From positions 84,653-148,652 of the forward strand of contig NZ_QKKX01000015.1 of NCBI RefSeq assembly GCF_003434305.1: DNA of 64,000 nt, in the 5' to 3' direction. Origin of the DNA: Micromonospora sp. MW-13. GTDB taxonomy: Bacteria > Actinomycetota > Actinomycetes > Mycobacteriales > Micromonosporaceae. Each line of letters opens with the position of its first letter. The first letter of the stretch is position 1. Under the pieces are notes generated by a model, which had not been told where the DNA came from, did not search any database, and saw nothing but the letters and a program-made list of their open reading frames with translations. A program made the position numbers and the translations under genes. Positions 36,588-45,457 of this stretch are shown one piece after another.

Positions 36588-38090
36588 GTGCTGCTCACCC
36601 TGACCACCACCCACCGGCCGGCGACCGACCTCGGGTACCTGCTGGTCAAGCACCCGGACCGGGTGCACTCCTTCGAGCTGCCCGTCGGCGTCGCGCACGT
36701 GGTCTACCCCGAGGCGGACGAGCGGCGCTGCACCGTCGCCCTGCTGGTCGACGTGGACCCGCTGCGGCTGGCCGGCGGCCGGGGTCGCGGCCGGAGCCAG
36801 CCGAGCGCCCCAGACAGCTTCACCCTCGGCCAGTACGTCAACGACCGGCCGTACGCCGCGTCGAGCTTGCTCGCCTCGGCGCTGGCCAGGGTGTTCCGGT
36901 CCGCCCTGCGCGGCGAGTCGCGGGACCGGCCGGAGCTGGCCGCCGCCGCGATCCCGCTGGAGGTCCGGGTGCCCGTGTTGCGCTGCCGGGGCGGTGCCGA
37001 CCTGGCCGCCCGGGTGTTCGCCCCGCTGGGCTGGGCGGTGGCGGCCGACCCGATCCCGCTCGACGAGACGCACCCGGACTGGGGCGACAGCCGGTACGTC
37101 GACCTGACGCTGACCGGCACGCTGCGGCTCGCCGACGCGCTGAACCACCTGTACGTGCTGCTGCCGGTGCTCGACGACGCGAAGCACTACTGGGTGGCGC
37201 CGGACGAGATCGACAAGCTGCTCCGGGCGGGCGCCGGCTGGCTGGCCGGTCACCCGGAGCGGTCCACCATCACCCGCCGTTACCTGGCCCACCGCCGGGC
37301 CCTGGCCGGGGAGGCCATGGCCCGCCTCGCCGAGCAGCGGCTGGCCGAGGAGCCGCCGGCCGACAGCGTGGCCGAGGCCGACGGCGGGGAGGCTCCGCAC
37401 CGGCCGTCGCTGGCGGCGCGCCGCCGGGAGGCGGTGCTCGCCGCCCTCGCGGCCAGCGGGGCGAGCCGGGTGCTGGACCTCGGCTGCGGCGGCGGCGCGC
37501 TGCTCGCCGCGCTGGCCGGCGACCGCCGGTACACCGAGATCGTCGGCACCGACGTGTCCGCCCGGGCGCTGGCGCTGGCCGCCCGCCGGCTGGGGCTGGA
37601 CCGGCTGCCGGAGCGGCAGCGGGACCGGATCCGGCTGTGGCAGTCCGCCCTGACCTACCGGGACGACCGGCTGCGCGGGTACGACGCGGCGGTGCTCATG
37701 GAGGTCGTCGAGCACGTCGACCCGTCGCGCCTGCCGGCGCTGGAGGACGCGGTGTTCGGCCACGCCCGGCCCGCCACCGTCGTGGTGACCACGCCGAACG
37801 CCGAGCACAACGTCCGTTACGAGGGGCTGGAGGCGGGCCGGTTCCGGCACCCGGACCACCGCTTCGAGTGGACCCGGGCGGAGTTCGCCGGCTGGGTCGA
37901 CCGGGTCACCGCCACGCACGGGTACGCCGCGACGATCGGCGGGATCGGCGACGACGACCCCGAGGTCGGCGCCCCCACCCAGCTCGCCGTGTTCACCACG
38001 ACGCCGACGAATGCCACGACGCGGCCGAATGCCACGACGCAGACGAATGCCACGACGCAGACGACCGCACCGAAGGAGGCGGGCCGATGA
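36588..38090 (+). CDS. hen1: Bacterial Hen1, RNA 3'-terminal ribose 2'-O-methyltransferase
   Basis: 500 residues, GTG start at 36588. The N-terminal ~250 residues are the ligase-activating bacterial Hen1 domain; the C-terminal part is the SAM methyltransferase with DLGCGGGALLAAL (SAM motif) and the metal-binding EVVEHVDPSR segment with NAEHN. In the Hen1-Pnkp system it marks the repaired RNA at the 3' end before ligation so the site resists re-cleavage. It overlaps the pnkp start by four bases (ATGA). The last ~30 residues are a Thr/Asn-rich tail from an 18-bp tandem repeat (38004-38057), outside the known fold. Confidence 0.93.
   Translation: MLLTLTTTHRPATDLGYLLVKHPDRVHSFELPVGVAHVVYPEADERRCTVALLVDVDPLRLAGGRGRGRSQPSAPDSFTLGQYVNDRPYAASSLLASALARVFRSALRGESRDRPELAAAAIPLEVRVPVLRCRGGADLAARVFAPLGWAVAADPIPLDETHPDWGDSRYVDLTLTGTLRLADALNHLYVLLPVLDDAKHYWVAPDEIDKLLRAGAGWLAGHPERSTITRRYLAHRRALAGEAMARLAEQRLAEEPPADSVAEADGGEAPHRPSLAARRREAVLAALAASGASRVLDLGCGGGALLAALAGDRRYTEIVGTDVSARALALAARRLGLDRLPERQRDRIRLWQSALTYRDDRLRGYDAAVLMEVVEHVDPSRLPALEDAVFGHARPATVVVTTPNAEHNVRYEGLEAGRFRHPDHRFEWTRAEFAGWVDRVTATHGYAATIGGIGDDDPEVGAPTQLAVFTTTPTNATTRPNATTQTNATTQTTAPKEAGR
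38004..38057 (+). repeat. 18-bp tandem repeat encoding a 6-residue repeat in the Hen1 tail
   Basis: Three in-frame units (38004-38021, 38022-38039, 38040-38057), each ending AATGCCACGACG, encode PTNATT, RPNATT and QTNATT; a fourth starts and decays (QTTAPK). The repeat follows the methyltransferase domain directly. Confidence 0.88.
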
Positions 38091-40609
38091 TCGACATCCC
38101 CGAACTGGCCCTGGTGGCGCTGGTCGGCGTCTCCGGTTCCGGCAAGTCCACCTTCGCCCGACGGCACTTCGCCCCGAGTCAGGTGCTCTCCTCCGACACG
38201 TTCCGGGCGCTGGTCGCCGACGACGAGAACGACCAGTCGGCGTCGGCGGACGCGTTCGACGCGCTGCACCACGTCGCCGGGATCCGGCTGCGGCGCGGCC
38301 GGCTCACCGTCGTGGACGCCACCAACCTCCAGCCACACGCCCGCGCCGGGCTGGTCCGGGTGGCCCGGGAGCACGACGTGCTGCCGGTGGCGATCGTGCT
38401 GGACGTGCCGGAGGCGCTGGCCTGGGAGCGCACGGAGGCCCGCGCCGACCGCACCTTCGGCCGGCCGGTGCTGGCCCGGATGCAGCGGGACCTGCGCCGG
38501 TCGTACGGGCAGCTCGCCCGGGAGGGGTTCCGCAAGGTGCACGTGCTGCGCGGCGTCGAGGAGATCGACGCGGCGGAGATCCGGTACGAGAAGCTGTTCA
38601 ACGACCGGCGGGAGCTGACCGGGCCGTTCGACATCGTCGGCGACATCCACGGCTGCCGCGAGGAGTTGGAGGCGCTGCTGCTCCGGCTGGGCTACGGCCT
38701 GCGCCGCGACGACGCGGGCCGCCCGGTGGACGCGGTGCCCCCGGCTGGTCGTACCGCGGTCTTCGTGGGTGACCTGGTGGACCGCGGCCCGGACTCCCCC
38801 GGGGTGCTCCGCCTGGTGATGGGCATGGTGGCGGCCGGGCACGCGATCTGCGTGCCCGGCAACCACGAGCAGAAGCTGCTGCGCAAGCTGCGCGGCCGGG
38901 ACGTGCGGCTCACCCACGGCCTGGCCGAGACGATGGCCCAACTGGAGGCGGAACCGGCGGAGTTCGTCGCGGAGGTCGCGGCGTTCGTCGACGGCCTGGT
39001 CAGCCACTTCGTGCTCGACGGCGGACGGCTGGTGGTGGCGCACGCCGGGCTCAAGGAGGAGTACCAGGGTCGGGCGTCGGGCCGGGTCCGGTCGTTCGCG
39101 CTGTACGGGGAGACCACCGGCGAGACCGACGAGTACGGCATGCCGGTGCGCTACCCGTGGGCGCGCGACTACCGGGGCTCGGCCATGGTCGTGTACGGGC
39201 ACACGCCCGCCCTGGAGCCGGAGTGGGTGAACAACACCGTCTGCGTCGACACCGGCTGCGTCTTCGGCGGGAAGCTGACCGCGCTGCGGTACCCGGAGCG
39301 GGAACTGGTCTCCGTCGGTGCCGTGAAGGAGTGGTACGCCCCGGTCCGGCCGCTGGTCACGCCGGCCCCGGCCCGCCCGGACGCGGTGCTGGACCTGCGC
39401 GACGTCGCCGGTCGCCGGCACGTCGAGCACCCGTACGGGACGCTGACCGTGCCGGCGGAGAACGCCGCCGCCGCGCTGGAGGTGATGAGCCGGTTCGCGG
39501 TCGACCCGCGCTGGCTGACCTGGCTGCCGCCGACGATGGCGCCGTGCTCGACGTCGACCGTCGACGGGTTCCTGGAGCACCCGGCGCAGGCGTTCGCCGA
39601 CTACCGGGCGGCCGGCGTCGAGCGGGTGGTCTGCGAGGAGAAGCACATGGGCTCGCGGGCCGTGGTGCTGGTCTGCCGCGACCCCGACGGCGGCCCGTTC
39701 GGGCCGGGCGGCGGCGTGGTGCACACCCGCACCGGCCGGCCGTTCTTCGGCCCGCCGCTGGACGACGAGCTGCTGGACCGGGTCCGGGCGGCGGTGACCG
39801 CGGCGGGACTGTGGGCGGAGTTGGACACCGACTGGCTGTTGCTGGACTGCGAGCTGCTGCCCTGGTCGGCGAAGGCGGGCGGGTTGATCCGCGAGCAGTA
39901 CGCGAGCGTGGGCGCGGCCGGCCGGGCCGCCCTGCCGGCGGTGCTGGCCACCCTGGACGAGGCGGCCGGCCGGGGCCTGCCGGTCGGGGAGCTGCGGGAA
40001 CGGATGGCCGCCCGCTCCGCGGAGGTCGAGGCGTACTCGGCGTCCTACCGGGCGTACGTGGCGCCGACCGACGGGCTGCGCGGGGTGACCCTCGCCCCGT
40101 TCGTGGTGCTCGCCTCCGCCGGTGCCAGCCACGCCGACCGGGACCACGGCTGGCACCTCGACCTGGCCGACCGGCTGTGCGCCGCCGACCCGGGGTTCTT
40201 CACCCCCACCCGGCGGCGGGTCGTCGACCTGGCCGACGCCTCGGCCGAGGCCGACGCCACCGACTGGTGGCTGGCGCTGACCGCCGGCGGCGGGGAGGGC
40301 ATGGTGGTCAAGCCGTACGCCGGGCCGGCCGCCCGGTCGTCGCGGGGGTCGCTGCTCCAGCCGGGGATCAAGTGCCGGGGCCGGGAGTATCTGCGGATCA
40401 TCTACGGCCCCGGGTACACCGGGCCCGAGCAGCTCACCGCGCTACGCCGGCGGTCACTGGGCCGCAAGCGGGGGCTGGCCCTGCGGGAGCACGCCCTCGG
40501 GCTGGCCGCCCTGGACGCGCTGGCGGCGGGCGCCCCGCTGTGGCGCCGCCACGAGCTGGTCTTCGCCGTCCTGGCCTGCGAGTCCGAGCCGGTCGACCCC
40601 CGCCTGTGA
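38087..40609 (+). CDS. pnkp: Polynucleotide kinase-phosphatase-ligase (Pnkp), RNA repair
   Basis: 840 residues with three domains: a 5'-OH kinase (P-loop GVSGSGKST at 14-22), a metallophosphatase acting on 2',3'-cyclic ends (GDIHG ~186, GDLVDRGPDS ~228, GNHE ~261) and an adenylyltransferase/ligase domain with nucleotidyl Lys near residue 520 in EEKHMGS. The GGGEGMVVKP motif is nucleotidyltransferase motif V. Bacterial Pnkp heals and, with Hen1, seals broken RNAs such as ribotoxin-cut tRNA. ATG overlaps the hen1 stop; length close to the Clostridium thermocellum enzyme. The pair is a complete two-gene system. Confidence 0.95.
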   Translation: MIDIPELALVALVGVSGSGKSTFARRHFAPSQVLSSDTFRALVADDENDQSASADAFDALHHVAGIRLRRGRLTVVDATNLQPHARAGLVRVAREHDVLPVAIVLDVPEALAWERTEARADRTFGRPVLARMQRDLRRSYGQLAREGFRKVHVLRGVEEIDAAEIRYEKLFNDRRELTGPFDIVGDIHGCREELEALLLRLGYGLRRDDAGRPVDAVPPAGRTAVFVGDLVDRGPDSPGVLRLVMGMVAAGHAICVPGNHEQKLLRKLRGRDVRLTHGLAETMAQLEAEPAEFVAEVAAFVDGLVSHFVLDGGRLVVAHAGLKEEYQGRASGRVRSFALYGETTGETDEYGMPVRYPWARDYRGSAMVVYGHTPALEPEWVNNTVCVDTGCVFGGKLTALRYPERELVSVGAVKEWYAPVRPLVTPAPARPDAVLDLRDVAGRRHVEHPYGTLTVPAENAAAALEVMSRFAVDPRWLTWLPPTMAPCSTSTVDGFLEHPAQAFADYRAAGVERVVCEEKHMGSRAVVLVCRDPDGGPFGPGGGVVHTRTGRPFFGPPLDDELLDRVRAAVTAAGLWAELDTDWLLLDCELLPWSAKAGGLIREQYASVGAAGRAALPAVLATLDEAAGRGLPVGELRERMAARSAEVEAYSASYRAYVAPTDGLRGVTLAPFVVLASAGASHADRDHGWHLDLADRLCAADPGFFTPTRRRVVDLADASAEADATDWWLALTAGGGEGMVVKPYAGPAARSSRGSLLQPGIKCRGREYLRIIYGPGYTGPEQLTALRRRSLGRKRGLALREHALGLAALDALAAGAPLWRRHELVFAVLACESEPVDPRL

Positions 40610-40665
40610 CGCACCGGCCCGGGTGGACCGGGGCGGTGCGGGCCGGGGGTGGGACCGGGGTTCGG

Positions 40666-40671
40666 TAGCCT
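40666..40671 (+). promoter_or_regulatory. -10 element for leaderless dedA-like transcript
   Basis: TAGCCT ends eight bases before the GTG at 40680 and no ribosome-binding site is present. The same hexamer has the same relation to the khtT-like gene (54733-54738). Confidence 0.5.
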
Positions 40672-40679
40672 GTGTGGCC

Positions 40680-41546
40680 GTGGACACAGCAGAGAAGGCA
40701 CGAGCGGTCGTCGAGACCGTCGCCCTGAACCCGCTCGACCCGAAGGACCTGCTCCAGACCTTCGGGCTGCTCGGCGTCTGGGTGATCCTGTTCGCCGAGA
40801 CGGGCCTGCTCGTCGGCTTCTTCTTCCCGGGCGACTCGCTGCTGTTCCTGGCCGGCGTCGCCGCGTCGCCCGTGGCGGACGCGATCTTCGGCGACGGCAC
40901 CCGGCTGTCCCTGGTCGGGCTGCTGATCGGCGGGCCGATCTGCGCGATCGTCGGCGCCCAGCTCGGGCACTGGCTCGGCGCGCGGTACGGCCGGCGGATG
41001 TTCGAGCGCCCCAACTCCCGCCTCTTCAAGCGGGAGTACGTGGAGAAGGCGGAGTACTACTTCCAGAAGTTCGGCCCGGCCAAGGCGGTGGTACTGGCCC
41101 GGTTCATCCCGATCGTCCGCACGTTCCTCAACCCGGTGGCCGGGGCGCTCGGCATGCCGGCCAGGCAGTTCCTGCTCTGGAACGTCGTCGGCGCGATCCT
41201 CTGGGTGGACGGCATCCTGCTGATCGGCTACCTGCTCGCCGAACAGATCTACAACGCGATCGGCGACAAGATCGACCGGTACATCCTGCCGGTGGTCGCG
41301 CTGATCATCGTGATCTCGGTGCTGCCGATCTTCTTCGAGTTCCTCCGCGACCGGCGCGCCCGCAAGCGCGGCGAGGTGATGACCGTGGTGGCGGCGGCCA
41401 GCGCCGCCGGCGCGGTGGAGGCCGTCCGGGACACCGTCGAGCAGCACCACCAGCACCCCGACCGGCCGCAGCAGCACGGTGAGCCGTACGGGCAGCAGCC
41501 GCCGCACGGTGGCGGGCGGTGGCCGGAGCAGGGCGAGGGCCGCTGA
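40680..41546 (+). CDS. DedA-family membrane protein
   Basis: 288 residues (GTG at 40680; GTG at 40674 also in frame). The SNARE-associated/DedA domain is clear: FAETGLLVGFFFPGDSLLFLAG, GAQLGHWLGARYGRR, and the signature FGPAKAVVLARFIPIVRTFLNPVAGALGM. About five membrane segments. DedA proteins are proposed lipid or proton-linked transporters needed for envelope homeostasis. The C-terminal ~60 residues are a His/Gln/Pro-rich cytoplasmic tail. Downstream is a strong terminator. Confidence 0.93.
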   Translation: MDTAEKARAVVETVALNPLDPKDLLQTFGLLGVWVILFAETGLLVGFFFPGDSLLFLAGVAASPVADAIFGDGTRLSLVGLLIGGPICAIVGAQLGHWLGARYGRRMFERPNSRLFKREYVEKAEYYFQKFGPAKAVVLARFIPIVRTFLNPVAGALGMPARQFLLWNVVGAILWVDGILLIGYLLAEQIYNAIGDKIDRYILPVVALIIVISVLPIFFEFLRDRRARKRGEVMTVVAAASAAGAVEAVRDTVEQHHQHPDRPQQHGEPYGQQPPHGGGRWPEQGEGR

Positions 41547-41566
41547 CGGCGCGAGCCGACACGCGC

Positions 41567-41601
41567 CGATGGCCGGTCCCCGCTGCGGGGACCGGCCATC
41601 G
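41567..41601. terminator. Bidirectional terminator between the dedA-like and arsR genes
   Basis: 15-bp perfect stem CGATGGCCGGTCCCC (41567-41581) with 41587-41601, 5-base loop, between convergent genes. The remaining 41602-41744 shows no gene. Confidence 0.85.
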
Positions 41602-41744
41602 GTCAGTCGTGTCGAATCGACGGCGGACGGATCAGCGAAGTAGCTGCTGGTGACGCGGGCAGGCGTCACCGTCCGGTGGTGGCGCCACCCCTGGCACGCC
41701 ACCCGATGCCGACCCGAGGTGGGACGGCCGGAACAGCAACCTCG

Positions 41745-42122
41745 TCAGCGGGCCTTCTTGGTGGCCCGCTTGCGCGGCGGGGTCAGCAGATCCGCGATCG
41801 TGGCGATCGCGGACGGCACCAGCCGGTAGTACGCCCAGACACCGCGCTTCTCCCGCTCCAGCAAGCCGGCCTCGGTGAGGATACGCAGGTGGTGACTGAC
41901 CGTCGGCTGGGAGAGGCCGAGCGGTGCGGTCAGGTCGCACACGCACGCCTCGCCCTCGGGCGCCGACTGGATCAGGCTGAGCAGCCGCAGCCGGGCGGGG
42001 TCCGCGAGGGCCTTGAGGACCCCCGCGAGCCGCTCGGCGTCGGCACGTTCGATCGGCTCGCCGGCAAGCGGCGAGATCTGAGGCATGGTCATTTCAGCCA
42101 ACGCAGTTCCCACGTATTCCAT
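41745..42122 (-). CDS. ArsR/SmtB-family metalloregulator
   Basis: 125 residues. Winged helix with RLRLLSLIQ, LSQPTVSHHLRILTEAGLLEREKRG and WAYYRLV. Cys pair CVC in EACVCDL sits at the recognition-helix position that binds As/Sb/Cd in ArsR proteins. The start is uncertain (ATG at 42122, or a GTG/ATG shortly downstream: MTMPQISPL). It has no metal pump or reductase next to it, so its targets are elsewhere, or it is a stress/redox regulator. The Lys/Arg-rich C-terminal tail (PPRKRATKKAR) is unusual for the family. Confidence 0.88.
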   Translation of the reverse strand: MEYVGTALAEMTMPQISPLAGEPIERADAERLAGVLKALADPARLRLLSLIQSAPEGEACVCDLTAPLGLSQPTVSHHLRILTEAGLLEREKRGVWAYYRLVPSAIATIADLLTPPRKRATKKAR

Positions 42123-42179
42123 CCTTCCACCAGCAGCATCGATCCGCCTGCATATCAGCAGATCCGAATCGGCAAACTT

Positions 42180-42719
42180 TTAGGCCACAAGGCCGAGGTC
42201 AGCCAACGTATAGGCCGCCCGATACGGCAGTCCGGCGGCTCGCACCGCGTCGCCGGCGCCGCGATCAACAATAACCGCCACACCCACCACTTCGGCCCCG
42301 GCCTCGCGCAGTGCCTCCACTGCGGTCAGCACGCTGCCACCTGTGGTCGACGTGTCCTCGACCGCCAACACCCGCCGTCCGGCCACGTCCGGTCCCTCGA
42401 TGCGGCGTTGTAGACCATGAGCCTTACCCGCTTTACGGACGACGAAAGCATCGAGCGACCGGTCGGTCGTCGACGCGGCGTGCAGCATTGCGAGGGCGAC
42501 GGGGTCGGCACCCAGGGTCAGGCCGCCGACGGCGTCGTACTCCCAGTCGGAGGTCAGGTCGAGCAGCACCCGACCGACCAACGGTGCGGCCTGGTGATGG
42601 AGCGTGACACGCCGCAGATCGACGTACCAGTCCGCCTCCTGGCCGGAGGAGAGCACCACCCGCCCGTGGACCACGGCCAGGTCGGTGATGAATTTACGCA
42701 GGTCGTCGTGGTCCCCCAT
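42180..42719 (-). CDS. pyrE: Orotate phosphoribosyltransferase
   Basis: A 179-residue enzyme: orotate + PRPP to OMP in pyrimidine synthesis. The PRPP-binding motif is VLAVEDTSTTGGSVL; upstream are LSSGQEADWYVDLRRVTL and the VVRKAGKAHG flexible loop. The ATG at 42719 has a TACCCT -10-like element eight bases upstream, so it is likely leaderless. It is separate from other pyr genes. Confidence 0.95.
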   Translation of the reverse strand: MGDHDDLRKFITDLAVVHGRVVLSSGQEADWYVDLRRVTLHHQAAPLVGRVLLDLTSDWEYDAVGGLTLGADPVALAMLHAASTTDRSLDAFVVRKAGKAHGLQRRIEGPDVAGRRVLAVEDTSTTGGSVLTAVEALREAGAEVVGVAVIVDRGAGDAVRAAGLPYRAAYTLADLGLVA

Positions 42720-42727
42720 GGCGATAG

Positions 42728-42733
42728 AGGGTA
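42728..42733 (-). promoter_or_regulatory. -10 element for leaderless pyrE transcript
   Basis: On the minus strand TACCCT lies eight bases before the pyrE ATG with no ribosome-binding site between. Confidence 0.5.
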
Positions 42734-42886
42734 CTGCGCAACTCTGGGAGCCGTGTGTGGGGTCCACCCCGGTCAGTCCTGCGGGCGACCGATGGTTGGC
42801 GATGTTCGGCTACTCTGTGCGACTGCCGCCGCCGAGCCGGGCCGGACGCGTCCCGTCGGGGCCTCCGGCCGGCGCTGCGCCGCAGG

Positions 42887-43696
42887 TCAGCCGGCGCGGC
42901 GGTCGTCGCGACCGCGGGTGTCCCGGACGAACCACCGCAGCAGGCTGCGGGGCGCGTGCCGGACCCCGGCGACGGCCAGCTTGTAGCGCCGCGACGGAAC
43001 GCTTACCGAGCGGCCTTTCCGCAGGTCACGAAGGGCTTCGTCGACCACCTGGTCAGCCTGGAGCCACATGAACCCGGGAGTGCCGGACAGGTCGATGCCG
43101 AGCCGCTCGTGCGCGCCGGTGCGGGTGTAACCAGGACACAGGGCCATCACGCGCACCCCGGAGGCGGCGGCGGCCAGGTCGACGGACTCGCTGAACGCGG
43201 TGACCCACGCCTTGCTGGCCGGGTACGTCGAGCCGGGCATCACCGGCCCGAAGCCCGCGACCGAAGAGACATTTATCACTGCCCCGTGGCCCCGGCGGGT
43301 CATCGGGCCGACCGCGGCGAGGGTCAGCCGCAGCACGGCGTGCACGTTCAGCCGCAGCAGGCGGGACTCGTCGGCGACCGAGGAACGCAGGAAGGGTTGG
43401 TTGAGGCTGATCCCGGCGTTGTTGACCAACAGCTCGACCGGGCTGCCCTCGGCCAGCCGGCGTTCCACGTCGGCGCAACCGTCGTCGGTGGACAGGTCGG
43501 CCGCGATCACCTCGACCGGGTGGCCGTACCGGCCGGTCAGCTCGGCGGCGACCGCCGCCAGCCGGGCGGCGTCGCGCGCCACCAGCACGAGGGCCCAGCC
43601 GTCGGCGGCCAGCCGGCGCGCGAACTCCGCGCCGATGCCGGCGGTCGCGCCGGTGACCAGCGCGCGGCGCTCGGCGGGAACCTGCTCTGCCGTCAC
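42887..43696 (-). CDS. Short-chain dehydrogenase/reductase
   Basis: 269 residues from a GTG at 43696. Classical SDR: cofactor loop VTGATAGIGAEFARRL, NNAG motif (VNNAGIS), Ser in NVSSVAGF and YPASKAW as the catalytic Tyr/Lys. NAD(P)-dependent oxidoreductase of unknown substrate; the family includes acylglycerone-type reductases in actinobacteria. It starts eight bases after the stop of the membrane protein upstream, so the two may be read together. The upstream frame extension (to 43870) is low-complexity and shadows that gene. Confidence 0.9.
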   Translation of the reverse strand: MTAEQVPAERRALVTGATAGIGAEFARRLAADGWALVLVARDAARLAAVAAELTGRYGHPVEVIAADLSTDDGCADVERRLAEGSPVELLVNNAGISLNQPFLRSSVADESRLLRLNVHAVLRLTLAAVGPMTRRGHGAVINVSSVAGFGPVMPGSTYPASKAWVTAFSESVDLAAAASGVRVMALCPGYTRTGAHERLGIDLSGTPGFMWLQADQVVDEALRDLRKGRSVSVPSRRYKLAVAGVRHAPRSLLRWFVRDTRGRDDRRAG

Positions 43697-43704
43697 GGGT
43701 GTCC

Positions 43705-44331
43705 TCAGCGGATCGGGTACGGGGGCCCGGCCGGCGGGGGGCCGGTCGGGATTGGCGCGGGGCGGCCTCGACGGAACCACGCGTTGGCGGCCGGCAGGGC
43801 CAGCAACGCGGTTACCACAAGGTAGCCGAGCACCTGGCCGACGGAAAGGGCCGCGTTGACCGGAATCCACCAGGACGGATAGGCGTTGTCGAGCAGGCCG
43901 AGCAGCTCGGCGGTGGTGGCCTGGTCGCTCCCGGACAGCCGCAGCGGGACGGCCCGCTGGCCGACCAGCACCGCGAGCCCGCAGCAGCCGACGGCCAGGC
44001 CCAGCCCGCAGACCACCCAGGTCGCCATCCGGGCCCCGGGCCGGCCGGCGAACAGGCCGGACGCCAGCCCGACGAGCACCACGCCGACCAGAACGGTCAG
44101 CACCGCCGAGAGCACCACCGCCAGCCGCAGCAGGGTGACCAGGCCGTCGGCCTCCCCGGAACCGGCGGTGGTGCCGGCCGCCGCCGCCCGGAACCGGTCG
44201 ACGGTGCCACCGAGGGCGACCAGGCCGGCGACCGCGTAGGCCAGCGCGCCGACGGCCATCAGCACCAGCACCGCCGCCGCCAGCCCCACCACCGCCGGGC
44301 GACGGGACGGCGCCTGATCGGGGTACGACAC
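43705..44331 (-). CDS. Four-segment membrane protein (paralogue of the next gene upstream)
   Basis: 208 residues, GTG at 44331 eight bases after GGAGG. Hydrophobic segments VVGLAAAVLVLMAVGALAYAV, LAVVLSAVLTVLVGVVLVGL, MATWVVCGLGLAVGCCGLAV and LVVTALLALPAANAWF. It shares the LPAANA(W/F)FR ending, the GARxTTWVV/GARMATWVV segment and the overall layout with the protein encoded at 44458-45399, so the two are tandem paralogues. Function unknown. Confidence 0.8.
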   Translation of the reverse strand: MSYPDQAPSRRPAVVGLAAAVLVLMAVGALAYAVAGLVALGGTVDRFRAAAAGTTAGSGEADGLVTLLRLAVVLSAVLTVLVGVVLVGLASGLFAGRPGARMATWVVCGLGLAVGCCGLAVLVGQRAVPLRLSGSDQATTAELLGLLDNAYPSWWIPVNAALSVGQVLGYLVVTALLALPAANAWFRRGRPAPIPTGPPPAGPPYPIR

Positions 44332-44404
44332 GACAGATCCCTCCGGTAGGCGTCCGTGTGGAACCTACTCGGAGGGATCGTCTGTGTCGCCGTTATCCGG
44401 CGCG

Positions 44405-44444
44405 CCCCGCCCGCCGCCCGGGCTGCGCCGGCCGGCGGGCGGGG
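44405..44444 (-). terminator. Hairpin between the two paralogous membrane-protein genes
   Basis: 11-bp stem CCCCGCCCGCC (44405-44415) with 44434-44444, in the gap downstream of the 44458 stop. It probably ends that transcript before the next promoter. Confidence 0.55.
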
Positions 44445-44457
44445 TGGTGGCCGGTGC

Positions 44458-45399
44458 TCAGTCCGACGACGACGAGCCGCCGCCGGAGGACGATCCGGAG
44501 TCCCCGCCGCCGCCCGTGGACGGCCCGGAGTCACCACCGCTCGTGGACGGCCCCGAGTCGCCCCACTGGCCCGGCCCGGACGGGTCCGGCCGGTCGGACG
44601 AGGACGGCCCCGGGGTCGGCTGGTCCGGGTACGGACTCGGCTGGTCCGGGGAGGACGGACCAGGGGTCGCGTGCGGGTAGCTCGGCTGGCCGGGCTGGCC
44701 CGGACCGTGCGGGTAGCCGGGTGCCGCCGGGTAGCCGGGGGTCTGCGGATACGCCTGGGCCTGCGGGTAGCCCGGATTCTGCGGGTAGGCCGGGTAGGCG
44801 GCGCCCGGGACCGGGGGCTCCCAGCCCTGCTGCGGCTTGCGGAAGAACGCGTTCGCCGCAGGCAGGGCCAGCAGGATCAGCGCCGCCAGCAGGGCCAGCA
44901 GGGCGACGACGGCGAGCAGGGTGCTGACCGGGGTGAGCCACGAGGGCAGTTCCTGCTCCAGGCGGCGCTGGATCTCCTCCGGACTCGGGGCGTTGCCGGA
45001 GGTCTGGCCGCTGCCGGCGAAGCCGCCGGCGAGCCCGCTGATCAGGTTGCCGCCGGTGCAGCAGACCAGGATGCCGCCGACCACCCAGGTGGTGATCCGG
45101 GCGCCGTTGCGGCCCCGGTTGTTGAGCATGGCCAGCACCACCAGCCCGATCCCGATGAGCAGGACCAGGATGGCCCCACCGACGCCGACCGCGACGGTGA
45201 AGTCCGCCAACGCGTCGGCGCCGTTGGCGTCGGTGCCCGAGTACGCGTCGTGCAGCACGTCTCGGGTGGTGCCGATGGTGACCAGCGTCAGGATCAGCTG
45301 GATCACCTGGATCGCGGCGACGAGGATCAGCAGGTAGCTGGAGATGGTGACGACGGCCGGACGTGTCCGGGCCGGCGGTGGACTGTGGGGGTCGACCAC
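44458..45399 (-). CDS. Membrane protein with Pro/Tyr/Gly-rich and Ser/Gly-rich tail
   Basis: 313 residues from a GTG at 45399 with AAGGAG six bases upstream. Four hydrophobic segments match the neighbouring paralogue. The C-terminal ~110 residues are a low-complexity tail with repeated YPQ/YPA/YPH-type units followed by a Ser/Gly/Asp end. Function unknown; the tail resembles cytoplasmic proline-rich extensions of actinobacterial division and envelope proteins. Confidence 0.8.
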   Translation of the reverse strand: MVDPHSPPPARTRPAVVTISSYLLILVAAIQVIQLILTLVTIGTTRDVLHDAYSGTDANGADALADFTVAVGVGGAILVLLIGIGLVVLAMLNNRGRNGARITTWVVGGILVCCTGGNLISGLAGGFAGSGQTSGNAPSPEEIQRRLEQELPSWLTPVSTLLAVVALLALLAALILLALPAANAFFRKPQQGWEPPVPGAAYPAYPQNPGYPQAQAYPQTPGYPAAPGYPHGPGQPGQPSYPHATPGPSSPDQPSPYPDQPTPGPSSSDRPDPSGPGQWGDSGPSTSGGDSGPSTGGGGDSGSSSGGGSSSSD

Positions 45400-45457
45400 G
45401 GTGCTCCTTCCCTGGAGTCGGGCCCACACCGTATCCAGTACAGGCCAGGCCGGCACG

